DNA from: an uncultured Porphyromonadaceae bacterium
Lineage (GTDB): Bacteria; Bacteroidota; Bacteroidia; Bacteroidales; Muribaculaceae
NCBI GenBank assembly: GCA_902493335.1
Contig: CABUPJ010000024.1
Coordinates: 1-51,128, forward strand
Reading direction: 5' to 3'
Length of the DNA stretch: 51,128 nt
This document shows positions 1 through 7,005 of this stretch, in pieces. The notes under the pieces were generated by a model. It was given only the letters and a program-made list of their open reading frames with translations. It was not told where the DNA came from and searched no databases. The position numbers and the translations under genes are program-made. Position 1 is the first letter of the stretch. The number at the start of each line of letters is the position of its first letter.

Positions 1-178
1 CGACATAGGCGCAAAGTATGCCGCGGGTGTCGACACCGGGCGGGTCGACGACGAGGAGACGCCGCTCGAGACCGCGGATGCGCATCTTCTCGAGGGGACC
101 GATGACGGCTGCCTCGGCCCGCGTCAAGTTGCGGCCGAGGTAGCGGCGAAAATGGTATGTATAAATGGCGCTTTTCAT
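1..178 (-). CDS. Partial hypothetical protein, N-terminal part only
   Basis: An open frame starts at the ATG at 178 and runs off the left edge of the window, giving about 59 residues. The visible part is basic and arginine-rich (FRRYLGRNLTRAEA, then ERRLLVVDPPGVDTRG). I do not recognise the family, and no signal peptide is visible. A Bacteroidetes -7 element (TATCTTTG on the minus strand, 197-204) lies 19 bases upstream of the start, which supports this start and reading direction. It is probably transcribed separately from the ClpX-like gene, which ends 186 bases upstream. Confidence 0.5.
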   Translation of the reverse strand, partial: MKSAIYTYHFRRYLGRNLTRAEAAVIGPLEKMRIRGLERRLLVVDPPGVDTRGILCAYV

Positions 179-273
179 CGGTATTTTTCGTCGCTGCAAA
201 GATAAGGGTGGTTAGCCTCGGGTTTTGTTACTAAAAGCGTAGCCGGATGCAATTTTAGGTGCTTTAACGGTTA

Positions 274-346
274 AGGAACATAAGGACAGAAGACAAATGG
301 GACAAAAGATATTTTTTTGAGACAGAAAGATATAAAGACAAAAATC
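274..346. repeat. A-rich interspersed repeat of the AAGGACAGAA type
   Basis: The intergenic stretch consists of degenerate units of the form AAGGACA/GACAGAA/GACAAA. The 16-mer AACATAAGGACAGAAG at 277-292 occurs again exactly at 24279-24294, beside the insertion sequence. No open frame is supported. Such units are noncoding; their origin is unknown to me. Confidence 0.45.
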
Positions 347-363
347 GCCTGCAAGGCTCGATT

Positions 364-1761
364 TTACTGATTTCTATCGAGCTGGCGGGTGATGAAGTCT
401 TTGTTGATGGTGATGACTTTTGAGCCGGATGTGAGGTCGATGGAGTTGTCGAGATCGAAGTAGAGGCTGTTCATGCAGCGGGCGAGGAGGGTCTTGACGT
501 TGCGGAAGCCGAGGCCCGAGCTATGGGCGCGTTCGGCTATCAGACGCAGGGCGGCGTCGTTAAACCGCAGGCTGATGTTATGGCTGCGACAGTAGTCGAT
601 ATGTGCCGACAGGACGTTGTCTTCGGCCGTGGTCATGATGTCGTAGATGACATCGGGTGTCAGCGGATTGAGGACACATATCTCGCCGATGCGGCCGATC
701 AGTTCGGGCATGAATCCCCATTTTATAAGGTCGTCGGCAGACGCGAGTCGCATCAGCGAAGCCGTGTCGGAGCTCTTGTCGGCCGTTGTTGCGAATCCGA
801 TGCCTCGGTTGATGTTGAGACGTTTGGCGATAATCTTTTCGATGCCGTAGAAAGCTCCGTCGAAGACTATCATAAGGTCGTCGACGGGCAACTCGTAGGT
901 CGTCTGAGTCATCTGATTCTCGAGAGTGAGCGAGTGGCCTGTCTCGAAGAGGCGCATCATGTCGCGCATCATGTCGACGACGATGTCAGACGAGGCTGTG
1001 CCGACCTTGTTCTGGCCGTATGCCGCAATCTTGTCGAACTCATGGAAGACGATGATGGCGTGGCGCAGGTCGTCGACCGAGCATTTGTCGGATATCTGGC
1101 GTGCCAGCACGTCGGTGATGTGGATGCCGCGCCATGACGTAGGCACTATCTCGTTTGAGTTTATACGCACGACCGGACAATTGCAGAACTGCCCGAAACG
1201 GCGGTAGATCTCGCTCTTGCCGACGCCGGTCGGGCCCATCAGCAGCACGGGTGTCTTGATGGGGTTGGATTTGCCGGTGCGGACACTTTCGAGATGCAGA
1301 AAGAAGTTGACCGACATGCGGTCAATGGCCTCGTCCTGACCTTTGATAAACCGTTTTACTTCCTGAGCCAGACGGCGTGCGCTGCCGATATGTTCGCGCA
1401 AGGTCTTCTCCGCCAGGTCATGAACATGTGCGGTGTTGATTCTGTATTTTTTGCGCAGAAGCTCCATTTCTTTGTCAGACGGTTCTCCGGCGTTAATAAA
1501 CCACTCGGTCAGTTTATGCTTCGACCTGACGACCAGTTCGCGGTCTGTAAATTTGCCGTCCGATCCGAAGTAGCCGTAAGCGCCGGTGAGCAAGTCGATG
1601 TCATCAAGCGTGATTTCACCTATCGACAGTTTGGTTATCAGCTCTTTGGCATAATCGAAATCAATGCTGTCGCAGAGAAACAGCTTTGCGATAGTGTTGG
1701 TATAGGCGGCACGGCGTCTGCCCGGATTGATTTTAAAGCCGAAGATTGTCGTTTCCATCAT
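364..1761 (-). CDS. ClpX-like AAA+ ATPase with divergent N-terminus and altered Walker B
   Basis: A cytoplasmic AAA+ protein of 465 residues counted from the first ATG at 1761 (a TTG lies one codon earlier). Residues 150-465 align by eye with ClpX. They show Walker A GPTGVGKS (176-183), an arginine-finger region ELIGRIG (R357) and a sensor-2 arginine in GLGFR (R420). A GIGF segment (about 320-323) sits where ClpX has its ClpP-docking IGF loop. Two key features differ. The Walker B segment reads IIVFHE, with His240 in place of the usual Asp. The pore loop lacks the ClpX GYVG tyrosine (TSWRGIHITDV instead). The first 140 residues lack the ClpX zinc-binding domain and are unfamiliar. ClpX family membership is clear, but activity as an unfoldase is not established. 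Confidence 0.8.
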   Translation of the reverse strand: MMETTIFGFKINPGRRRAAYTNTIAKLFLCDSIDFDYAKELITKLSIGEITLDDIDLLTGAYGYFGSDGKFTDRELVVRSKHKLTEWFINAGEPSDKEMELLRKKYRINTAHVHDLAEKTLREHIGSARRLAQEVKRFIKGQDEAIDRMSVNFFLHLESVRTGKSNPIKTPVLLMGPTGVGKSEIYRRFGQFCNCPVVRINSNEIVPTSWRGIHITDVLARQISDKCSVDDLRHAIIVFHEFDKIAAYGQNKVGTASSDIVVDMMRDMMRLFETGHSLTLENQMTQTTYELPVDDLMIVFDGAFYGIEKIIAKRLNINRGIGFATTADKSSDTASLMRLASADDLIKWGFMPELIGRIGEICVLNPLTPDVIYDIMTTAEDNVLSAHIDYCRSHNISLRFNDAALRLIAERAHSSGLGFRNVKTLLARCMNSLYFDLDNSIDLTSGSKVITINKDFITRQLDRNQ

Positions 1762-1838
1762 CAAAAATTTTTAGAGTTGCAAAATACCAAGAGTCCCCTA
1801 CTCCCGGTTTCTATGATTTTCCCACCGAAAAATTTTAT

Positions 1839-1870
1839 TTTGTTCGGTGTGATGATTATTGTTATTTTTG
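1839..1870 (+). promoter_or_regulatory. Promoter of the nadB operon
   Basis: TTTG at 1839-1842, a 20-nt spacer and TATTTTTG at 1863-1870 match the Bacteroidetes primary sigma promoter (TTTG/TAnnTTTG). The start codon of nadB follows 48 bases after the -7 element. Confidence 0.7.
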
Positions 1871-1918
1871 CAGTGGAAATCTGATAATAAGCAAAGCATT
1901 ATAACATATATCTGAACC

Positions 1919-3496
1919 ATGGTTAAGGAATATGACTATCTTGTGATAGGCTCCGGCATCGCCGGCATGAGTTTTGCGCTTAAAGTGGCCGGCACAGGCC
2001 GTGTGGCGCTGGTATGTAAAACGACTCTCGATGAAGCCAACACGGCTCTGGCACAGGGCGGTGTCGCTTCGGTGACAAATCTTGAGGTCGATGATTTCGA
2101 TAAACATATCCATGACACGATGGTCGCGGGCGACTGGCTTAGCGACCCGGCTGCCGTCGAGATGGTCGTCAAGGGCGCGCCGGCCCAGATCAAAGAGCTT
2201 ATCGGCTGGGGTGTCGATTTCGACAAGAACGAAAAAGGCGATTTTGACCTTCACCGCGAGGGCGGACACTCTGAATTCCGTATACTCCATCATGCCGACA
2301 ACACGGGCTACGAGATACAGCAGAGTCTTATCGAGGCTGTCAGGTCGCATCCCGACATCGACGTCTACGAAAACCATTTTGCCATCGAGATCATCACCCA
2401 GCATCATCTCGGCAAGATCGTGACCCGCCGCACACCCGACATCACCTGCTACGGCGCCTATGTTCTCGACCAGGAGAGCGGCCGCGTCGACACTTTCCTC
2501 TCGAAGGTGACGATCATGGCCACAGGCGGCTGCGGCGCTGCCTATCAGACGACGACAAACCCGCTGGTCGCCACCGGCGACGGCATCGCCATGGTCTACC
2601 GTGCCAAAGGTACGGTCAAGGATATGGAATTCATACAGTTCCATCCGACGGCACTGTTCCATCCCGGCGACCGTCCGTCGTTTCTCATCACCGAGGCGAT
2701 GCGCGGCTATGGCGCGGTGCTTCGCAATCTCAAAGGCGAGGAGTTCATGCACAAATATGACCCGCGTCTGTCGCTCGCGCCCCGCGATATCGTCGCCCGC
2801 GCCATCGACAGCGAAATGAAGCTCTACGGTGACGACCATGTCTATCTCGACGTGACCCACAAAGATCCCGAGGAGACGCGCCGCCACTTCCCCAACATCT
2901 ATCAGAAATGTCTGTCGCTCGGCATCGACATCACCAAAGACTATATCCCCGTCGCTCCGGCCGCCCACTATCTCTGCGGCGGCATCAAGGTCGACACCAA
3001 CGGCGAGTCGTCGATAAAGCATCTTTATGCCCTGGGAGAATGTTCGTGCACCGGTCTGCACGGCGGCAACCGTCTGGCCTCGAACTCGCTGATCGAGGCT
3101 GTCGTCTATGCCGACGCCGCGGCGCGGCACGCCAAAGACGAGATCGGCCATATCGCTCTGCGCCACGATGTTCCCGAATGGAATGACGAAGGCACGCGCC
3201 ATCCCGAGGAAATGGTGCTTATCACACAGAGCATCAAGGAGGTCAACCAGATTATGGGCACATACGTCGGCATCGTGCGCAGCAATCTGCGCCTCGACCG
3301 CGCCTGGAACCGTCTTGACATACTCTATGAAGAGACCGAGAAGCTCTTCAAGTGCTCGAAGGCCTCGCGCGAGATATGCGAGCTGCGTAATATCATCAAC
3401 GTCGGCTATCTCATCATGCGTCAGGCCAAGGAGCGCCACGAGTCGCGCGGTCTGCATTACACGCTCGACTATCCGCCAAAGAACAAAGAGGCCTGA
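1919..3496 (+). CDS. nadB: L-aspartate oxidase (NadB)
   Basis: A flavoprotein of 525 residues that oxidises L-aspartate to iminoaspartate, the first step of de novo NAD synthesis in the cytoplasm. The N-terminal FAD-binding motif GSGIAGMSFA lies at about residues 11-20. The substrate and flavin regions HREGGHSEFRILHHAD, TGGCGAAYQTTTNP, EFIQFHPTAL and GECSCTGLHGGNRLASNSL (about 373-391) follow in the order usual for NadB and fumarate reductase flavoproteins. Length and start fit the family. It heads an operon with the DUF4294 gene (20-base gap) and xerD. Its partners NadA and NadC are not in this window. Confidence 0.95.
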   Translation: MVKEYDYLVIGSGIAGMSFALKVAGTGRVALVCKTTLDEANTALAQGGVASVTNLEVDDFDKHIHDTMVAGDWLSDPAAVEMVVKGAPAQIKELIGWGVDFDKNEKGDFDLHREGGHSEFRILHHADNTGYEIQQSLIEAVRSHPDIDVYENHFAIEIITQHHLGKIVTRRTPDITCYGAYVLDQESGRVDTFLSKVTIMATGGCGAAYQTTTNPLVATGDGIAMVYRAKGTVKDMEFIQFHPTALFHPGDRPSFLITEAMRGYGAVLRNLKGEEFMHKYDPRLSLAPRDIVARAIDSEMKLYGDDHVYLDVTHKDPEETRRHFPNIYQKCLSLGIDITKDYIPVAPAAHYLCGGIKVDTNGESSIKHLYALGECSCTGLHGGNRLASNSLIEAVVYADAAARHAKDEIGHIALRHDVPEWNDEGTRHPEEMVLITQSIKEVNQIMGTYVGIVRSNLRLDRAWNRLDILYEETEKLFKCSKASREICELRNIINVGYLIMRQAKERHESRGLHYTLDYPPKNKEA

Positions 3497-3516
3497 GAGA
3501 ACGTTAGATACATCAA

Positions 3517-4137
3517 ATGCTGAAGCCGCTTCTGACCATATTGATTGCGCTTGTTGCGGCTACACCGATTACAGCCGCTGCCCTCGACGAACCGCCATCG
3601 CCGAGGCAGAAGGCCGTGCGCGGCTATTCATACCGTGTCGACGAGGAGGGCGACACGGTGCTTGTCATCGCCCTAAACAACATCACGGTCTATCCGCCTC
3701 TGAAGTTCAAGAACAAGAAGGAAGAGGAATTCTACTGGCGCACGGTGAGAAACGTCAAGCTCACCCTGCCCTACGCCAAACTCATAGCCGAGACGCTTGT
3801 CGAGACCTATGAGTATATCGAGACTTTCCCGACGCAGAAAGAGCGCGAGGATTATCTCAAATCGATGGAAAAGGCCCTTTTCGAGCAATACAAGCCGACG
3901 CTGAAGAAATTCTCGAAGACTCAGGCGCGTCTTCTCGTCAAACTCATACAGCGTGAGACCAACCAGTCGAGCTATGACATCGTCAAGGCCTTTTTAGGAG
4001 GCTTCAGGGCCACGTTCTGGCAGGGCTTCGGCAAACTGTTCGGCGTAAGCCTCAAAAGCCACTACAACCCGTCGAAAGACCGTGAGGACGCCATTGTCGA
4101 GCGCATCGCCACAGCCGTCGAGGAGGGGCGCCTGTGA
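3517..4137 (+). CDS. DUF4294 family exported protein
   Basis: A protein of 206 residues with an N-terminal signal sequence (MLKPLLTILIALVAATPITAA), so probably exported to the periplasm. The mature part is charged and helical and carries the region I associate with DUF4294, a Bacteroidetes-restricted family of unknown function (YPPLKFKNKKEEEFYWRTVRNVK, continuing through the LIQRETNQSSYDIVKAFLGG segment at about 150). No catalytic motif is visible. Its stop codon overlaps the xerD ATG by one base (TGATG), which indicates translational coupling. The nadB-DUF4294-xerD order suggests co-expression rather than a shared pathway. Confidence 0.75.
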   Translation: MLKPLLTILIALVAATPITAAALDEPPSPRQKAVRGYSYRVDEEGDTVLVIALNNITVYPPLKFKNKKEEEFYWRTVRNVKLTLPYAKLIAETLVETYEYIETFPTQKEREDYLKSMEKALFEQYKPTLKKFSKTQARLLVKLIQRETNQSSYDIVKAFLGGFRATFWQGFGKLFGVSLKSHYNPSKDREDAIVERIATAVEEGRL

Positions 4138-5039
4138 TGGGTGACATGGATTATAGCTTCCTTCGGCGTCGCTACGAGGCCTATATCATGCTCGAGCGGG
4201 GTCTCTCTGACAACACCCGGATGAGTTATCTCTCGGATATAGACCGTTTTGCCGATTATATCGGCTTTTGTGACTTCAACACCGTCACGGCCGAAGATAT
4301 CGGGGCATTTCTCGGCGATCTCCATGATCTCGGCATCTCGCCGCGCTCTCAGGCAAGGATACTCTCGGGCATCAAGTCGTTTTTCAAGTTTCTAAGGCTC
4401 GAGCGTCTGATAGAGACCAACCCTACCCTGCTTGTCGACGCTCCTCGGCTCGGCCGCCATCTGCCCGATGTGCTCAGTGTCGGTGAAATCGACGACATGA
4501 TAGCCGCCATAGACACTTCGAAGGCCGAGGGGCCGCGTAACCGAGCGATTATCGAGATGCTCTACAGTTGCGGTCTACGCGTCAGCGAACTTGTCAATCT
4601 CGAGATCAACAGCGTCAATTTCGGCGAACAGATAGTGACTGTTACCGGCAAGGGCAACAAAGAGCGTATCGTGCCTGTGTCAGATGTCTCGCTCGCTCTT
4701 ATACGCGAGTATTTGCGCGGCAACGGACGCCCCGACCCGCGTAAAGGTGAGGAAAACATACTCTTTCTCAACCGTCTCGGGCGCCGTCTGACGCGAGTCA
4801 TGATATTCTATATCGTCAAGGCTCTCGCCGAGGCGGCGGGGATAAAGAAGGTCATCTCGCCGCACACGCTGCGCCACTCATTCGCCACCCATCTGCTCGA
4901 GGGGGGTGCAAATCTCAGAGCAATACAGCAGATGCTCGGTCACGAAAGCATCTCGACCACAGAGATCTATATCCATCTCGACAGCACCCGTCTGCGTGAC
5001 GAAATACTCACATTCCATCCGAGGAATTTAAAGGGGTAA
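4137..5039 (+). CDS. xerD: Site-specific tyrosine recombinase XerD
   Basis: A tyrosine recombinase of 300 residues that resolves chromosome dimers at dif together with XerC. The N-terminal SAM-like DNA-binding domain (about 1-100) is followed by the catalytic domain. The catalytic set is visible: R148 in CGLRVSEL, a lysine in VTGKGNKER, H243 and R246 in HTLRHSFATH, H269 in LGHES and nucleophile Y278 in TEIYIH. Length matches XerD. The ATG at 4137 overlaps the preceding stop codon; a GTG three bases earlier is also possible. It converges on rnhB with a 7-base gap. XerC cannot be fully excluded without a paralogue comparison, but XerD is more likely. Confidence 0.9.
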   Translation: MGDMDYSFLRRRYEAYIMLERGLSDNTRMSYLSDIDRFADYIGFCDFNTVTAEDIGAFLGDLHDLGISPRSQARILSGIKSFFKFLRLERLIETNPTLLVDAPRLGRHLPDVLSVGEIDDMIAAIDTSKAEGPRNRAIIEMLYSCGLRVSELVNLEINSVNFGEQIVTVTGKGNKERIVPVSDVSLALIREYLRGNGRPDPRKGEENILFLNRLGRRLTRVMIFYIVKALAEAAGIKKVISPHTLRHSFATHLLEGGANLRAIQQMLGHESISTTEIYIHLDSTRLRDEILTFHPRNLKG

Positions 5040-5046
5040 GGTTATC

Positions 5047-5667
5047 CTATAAATCGAGGGTCATCTGCGGGTTGAGCAGGCGGAAGGTCATGCGGTGGTG
5101 GGGCGTCGTGCCGAGCGAGGCGATGGCTTCGCGGTGGGCGCGCGTCGGATAGCCTTTGTTGACCTCCCAGTCATAGCCGGGGAAGAGCTTCGCGAGGCGA
5201 TTCATCTCGTCGTCACGGAAGGTTTTGGCGAGAATCGATGCCGCGGCGATGTTGGCAAAGCGTCCGTCGCCCTTGACAAATGTCGTCCAGGGGGTCGTGC
5301 CGTAGGGTTTGAAACGGTTGCCGTCGACGATGACGGCGCCGGGACGCACGCTGAGGCCGTCGAGAGCGCGGTGCATCGCCAGAATCGAGGCGTTGAGTAT
5401 GTTTATGCGGTCGATTTCTTCGGGACTGACCGAGGCCACGGCCCAGCTGACGGCCTTCTCGATGATGATGTCGCGCAGCTGGTAGCGGCGGCTCTCGCTG
5501 ACCTGCTTGGAGTCGTTGAGCCACGGATGCGAGAAGTCGTCGGGCAGAATGACGGCGGCTGCGTAGACCGGTCCGGCGAGACAGCCGCGTCCGGCTTCGT
5601 CACAGCCGGCTTCGTTGACGCCCGGGCGGTTGCACGAGGGCAATGGGTTGACAGGCTGGCGGTTCAT
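5047..5667 (-). CDS. rnhB: Ribonuclease HII (RnhB)
   Basis: A protein of 206 residues that cuts the RNA strand of RNA-DNA hybrids and removes misincorporated ribonucleotides. The acidic catalytic residues are all present: D23 and E24 in GCDEAGRGCLAGPV, D115 in VIVDGNR and D134 in VKGDGRF. The AAASILAKTFRDDEM segment is also typical. The start codon overlaps the stop of the upstream S24-type regulator gene by one base, so translation is probably coupled to it. Length is normal for the family. Confidence 0.95.
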   Translation of the reverse strand: MNRQPVNPLPSCNRPGVNEAGCDEAGRGCLAGPVYAAAVILPDDFSHPWLNDSKQVSESRRYQLRDIIIEKAVSWAVASVSPEEIDRINILNASILAMHRALDGLSVRPGAVIVDGNRFKPYGTTPWTTFVKGDGRFANIAAASILAKTFRDDEMNRLAKLFPGYDWEVNKGYPTRAHREAIASLGTTPHHRMTFRLLNPQMTLDL

Positions 5668-6371
5668 CAGCTTATAGTATCATAGCTTATTACGGTTTCG
5701 ACGAGATAGAGGCCGAGAATCTGGTCGCGGCGCACTTCCATGTCGTCATATTCGGGGTTGGCGCTGTGGAGCGTCACTTTCGACGGGTCGGTGTTGCGGC
5801 GCACATATTTGACAAGGCGGTAGTCTTCGAGGATGACAACGTAGATCTGGCCCCAGCATATAGGCGAATCGCTGCTGACGCGGCGGATTGAAATGAAGCT
5901 GCCGTTCTCGATCTTGGGCGACATCGAGTCGCCGGTCACCTTGACGATGGGATAGGCGGGGTCGACGTTTGGCAGGTCGAGGTAGCCGAGGATGCGCTCG
6001 TCGGTAAACATGCGGCTCAGCTCGGTGCATCCCGCCGTGACGTCGATGTTATAGACCGGCGCGCCGCGGCGCGTGGCGGCCGCGGATGTGTTGTTATGGC
6101 TGCCGCTCTCGGCTCCGCGGGGGAACGGCACGTCGCTGCCGTCGACAAGCCAGCGCTTCGACACGCCGAGATTGACGACCATGCGGTTGAGAAACGATTC
6201 GCCGGCGGGGAGTCGCCCTGAGAGCACCTTGGATACGTGCGAGGGGTCGACGCCGATGAGTTCGGCAAACTGGGCCTGGGTGCGGCGTGATATTCTGATA
6301 AGATACTTTATGCGGTCGACGGTCGTTGCCGTCGGCGCCGGAGTGTCGATATGGGCTAATTCTTCAATCAT
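5667..6371 (-). CDS. XRE-type HTH regulator with S24 (LexA/CI-like) autoprotease domain
   Basis: A DNA-binding repressor-type protein of 234 residues. The N-terminal helix-turn-helix spans about residues 18-75 (TQAQFAELIGVDPSHVSKVL). The C-terminal S24 peptidase fold has catalytic Ser149 in TGDSMSPKIENG and Lys188 in DYRLVKYV. An Ala113-Gly114 pair in DVTAGC is a plausible self-cleavage site. These features resemble CI and LexA repressors that respond to DNA damage, though many Bacteroidetes members are chromosomal genes of unknown trigger. No phage genes are nearby. A perfect palindrome in its own promoter suggests autoregulation. It is coupled to rnhB, so the pair may be induced together. 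Confidence 0.88.
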   Translation of the reverse strand: MIEELAHIDTPAPTATTVDRIKYLIRISRRTQAQFAELIGVDPSHVSKVLSGRLPAGESFLNRMVVNLGVSKRWLVDGSDVPFPRGAESGSHNNTSAAATRRGAPVYNIDVTAGCTELSRMFTDERILGYLDLPNVDPAYPIVKVTGDSMSPKIENGSFISIRRVSSDSPICWGQIYVVILEDYRLVKYVRRNTDPSKVTLHSANPEYDDMEVRRDQILGLYLVETVISYDTIS

Positions 6372-6399
6372 GTCGGCTCATTTTAATTGTGTGTCTGTG

Positions 6400-6431
6400 C
6401 AAATATACAATTATAATTGCAATCAATCAAA
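6400..6431 (-). promoter_or_regulatory. Promoter of the S24 repressor gene with internal palindromic operator
   Basis: On the minus strand TTTG (6431-6428), a 20-nt spacer and TATATTTG (6407-6400) form a full Bacteroidetes promoter. The spacer contains the perfect 12-bp palindrome CAATTATAATTG (6408-6419) and an overlapping 8-bp palindrome ATTGCAAT (6416-6423). A dimeric HTH protein bound there would block polymerase, so this is a likely autorepression operator. The leader to the ATG is only about 23 nt. Confidence 0.65.
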
Positions 6432-6456
6432 ATTAGACTCGCTTTTTTCAATTCTT

Positions 6457-7005
6457 TCAGAATCTTACGTCGAAGTCCTGGCGGGGGAGGTGGGGCAGGG
6501 CGGTGATGATGGTGAAGCCTTTACGGTTTCTGAAGCTCATGCCGTAGTCGAGGGTGTCGAGGGTGCGGCGGAGGAGAGAGGTGGATGAGTCGTCGCCTTT
6601 GGGAAAGATGGCTATGAACGAGTGTCCCGCGAGGCTCTCGAGGTGCCGGGCGGCACGGTCGAAGTCGCCGTTGACGATGACAAAGGCGGCCGACGGGCTG
6701 AAGGTGATGTGCTCTGAGACGGCCGTCACGGCTGTGCGCTCGACGCCGGCGTTGTTGTCGCCGAAGATAGCGACGCTCTCGGGCATGAAGCGCGTGACGA
6801 TGCGGAAGATTAGTCCGAGGTCGTGGTGCGACATGTCGGCGCCGCTGCGGCGGAGCTCCTCGCGCAGGGCGGGGTAGGCGTAGTAGGGCAGGCGCTCGCG
6901 CAGTGTCAGGCAGATGAAGTTGTAGGCGAATGGCGAGTGGATGCCGAAGCCGCGGCCGTGGCGCCAGCGCAGGTATGAATTGGGTATCAGTCTTTTGGCT
7001 TGCAT
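6457..7005 (-). CDS. Small methyltransferase-like protein with a GIHSPF motif
   Basis: A protein of 182 residues from the ATG at 7005; the open frame continues upstream but would overlap the YfhO gene more deeply. The N-terminal region YLRWRHGRGFGIHSPFAYNFI resembles a group of Bacteroidetes proteins annotated as SAM-dependent methyltransferase-like (consensus HGIHSPF). A later stretch (ESVAIFGDNNAGVERT) could be a degenerate nucleotide or SAM-binding loop, but no clear GxGxG motif is present. It therefore may be a shortened or non-catalytic member. It overlaps the upstream YfhO gene end by 19 bases, indicating one transcript. Function is not assigned. Confidence 0.6.
   Translation of the reverse strand: MQAKRLIPNSYLRWRHGRGFGIHSPFAYNFICLTLRERLPYYAYPALREELRRSGADMSHHDLGLIFRIVTRFMPESVAIFGDNNAGVERTAVTAVSEHITFSPSAAFVIVNGDFDRAARHLESLAGHSFIAIFPKGDDSSTSLLRRTLDTLDYGMSFRNRKGFTIITALPHLPRQDFDVRF

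Noticed and set aside
1862..3457. 531-codon minus-strand frame opposite nadB
   Set aside because: It is a mirror of the nadB codons (valine- and aspartate-rich shadow). NadB itself is unambiguous.
5667..6371. S24 repressor as evidence of a prophage
   Set aside because: No integrase of phage type, structural or lysis genes are nearby. The neighbouring XerD is the housekeeping type.
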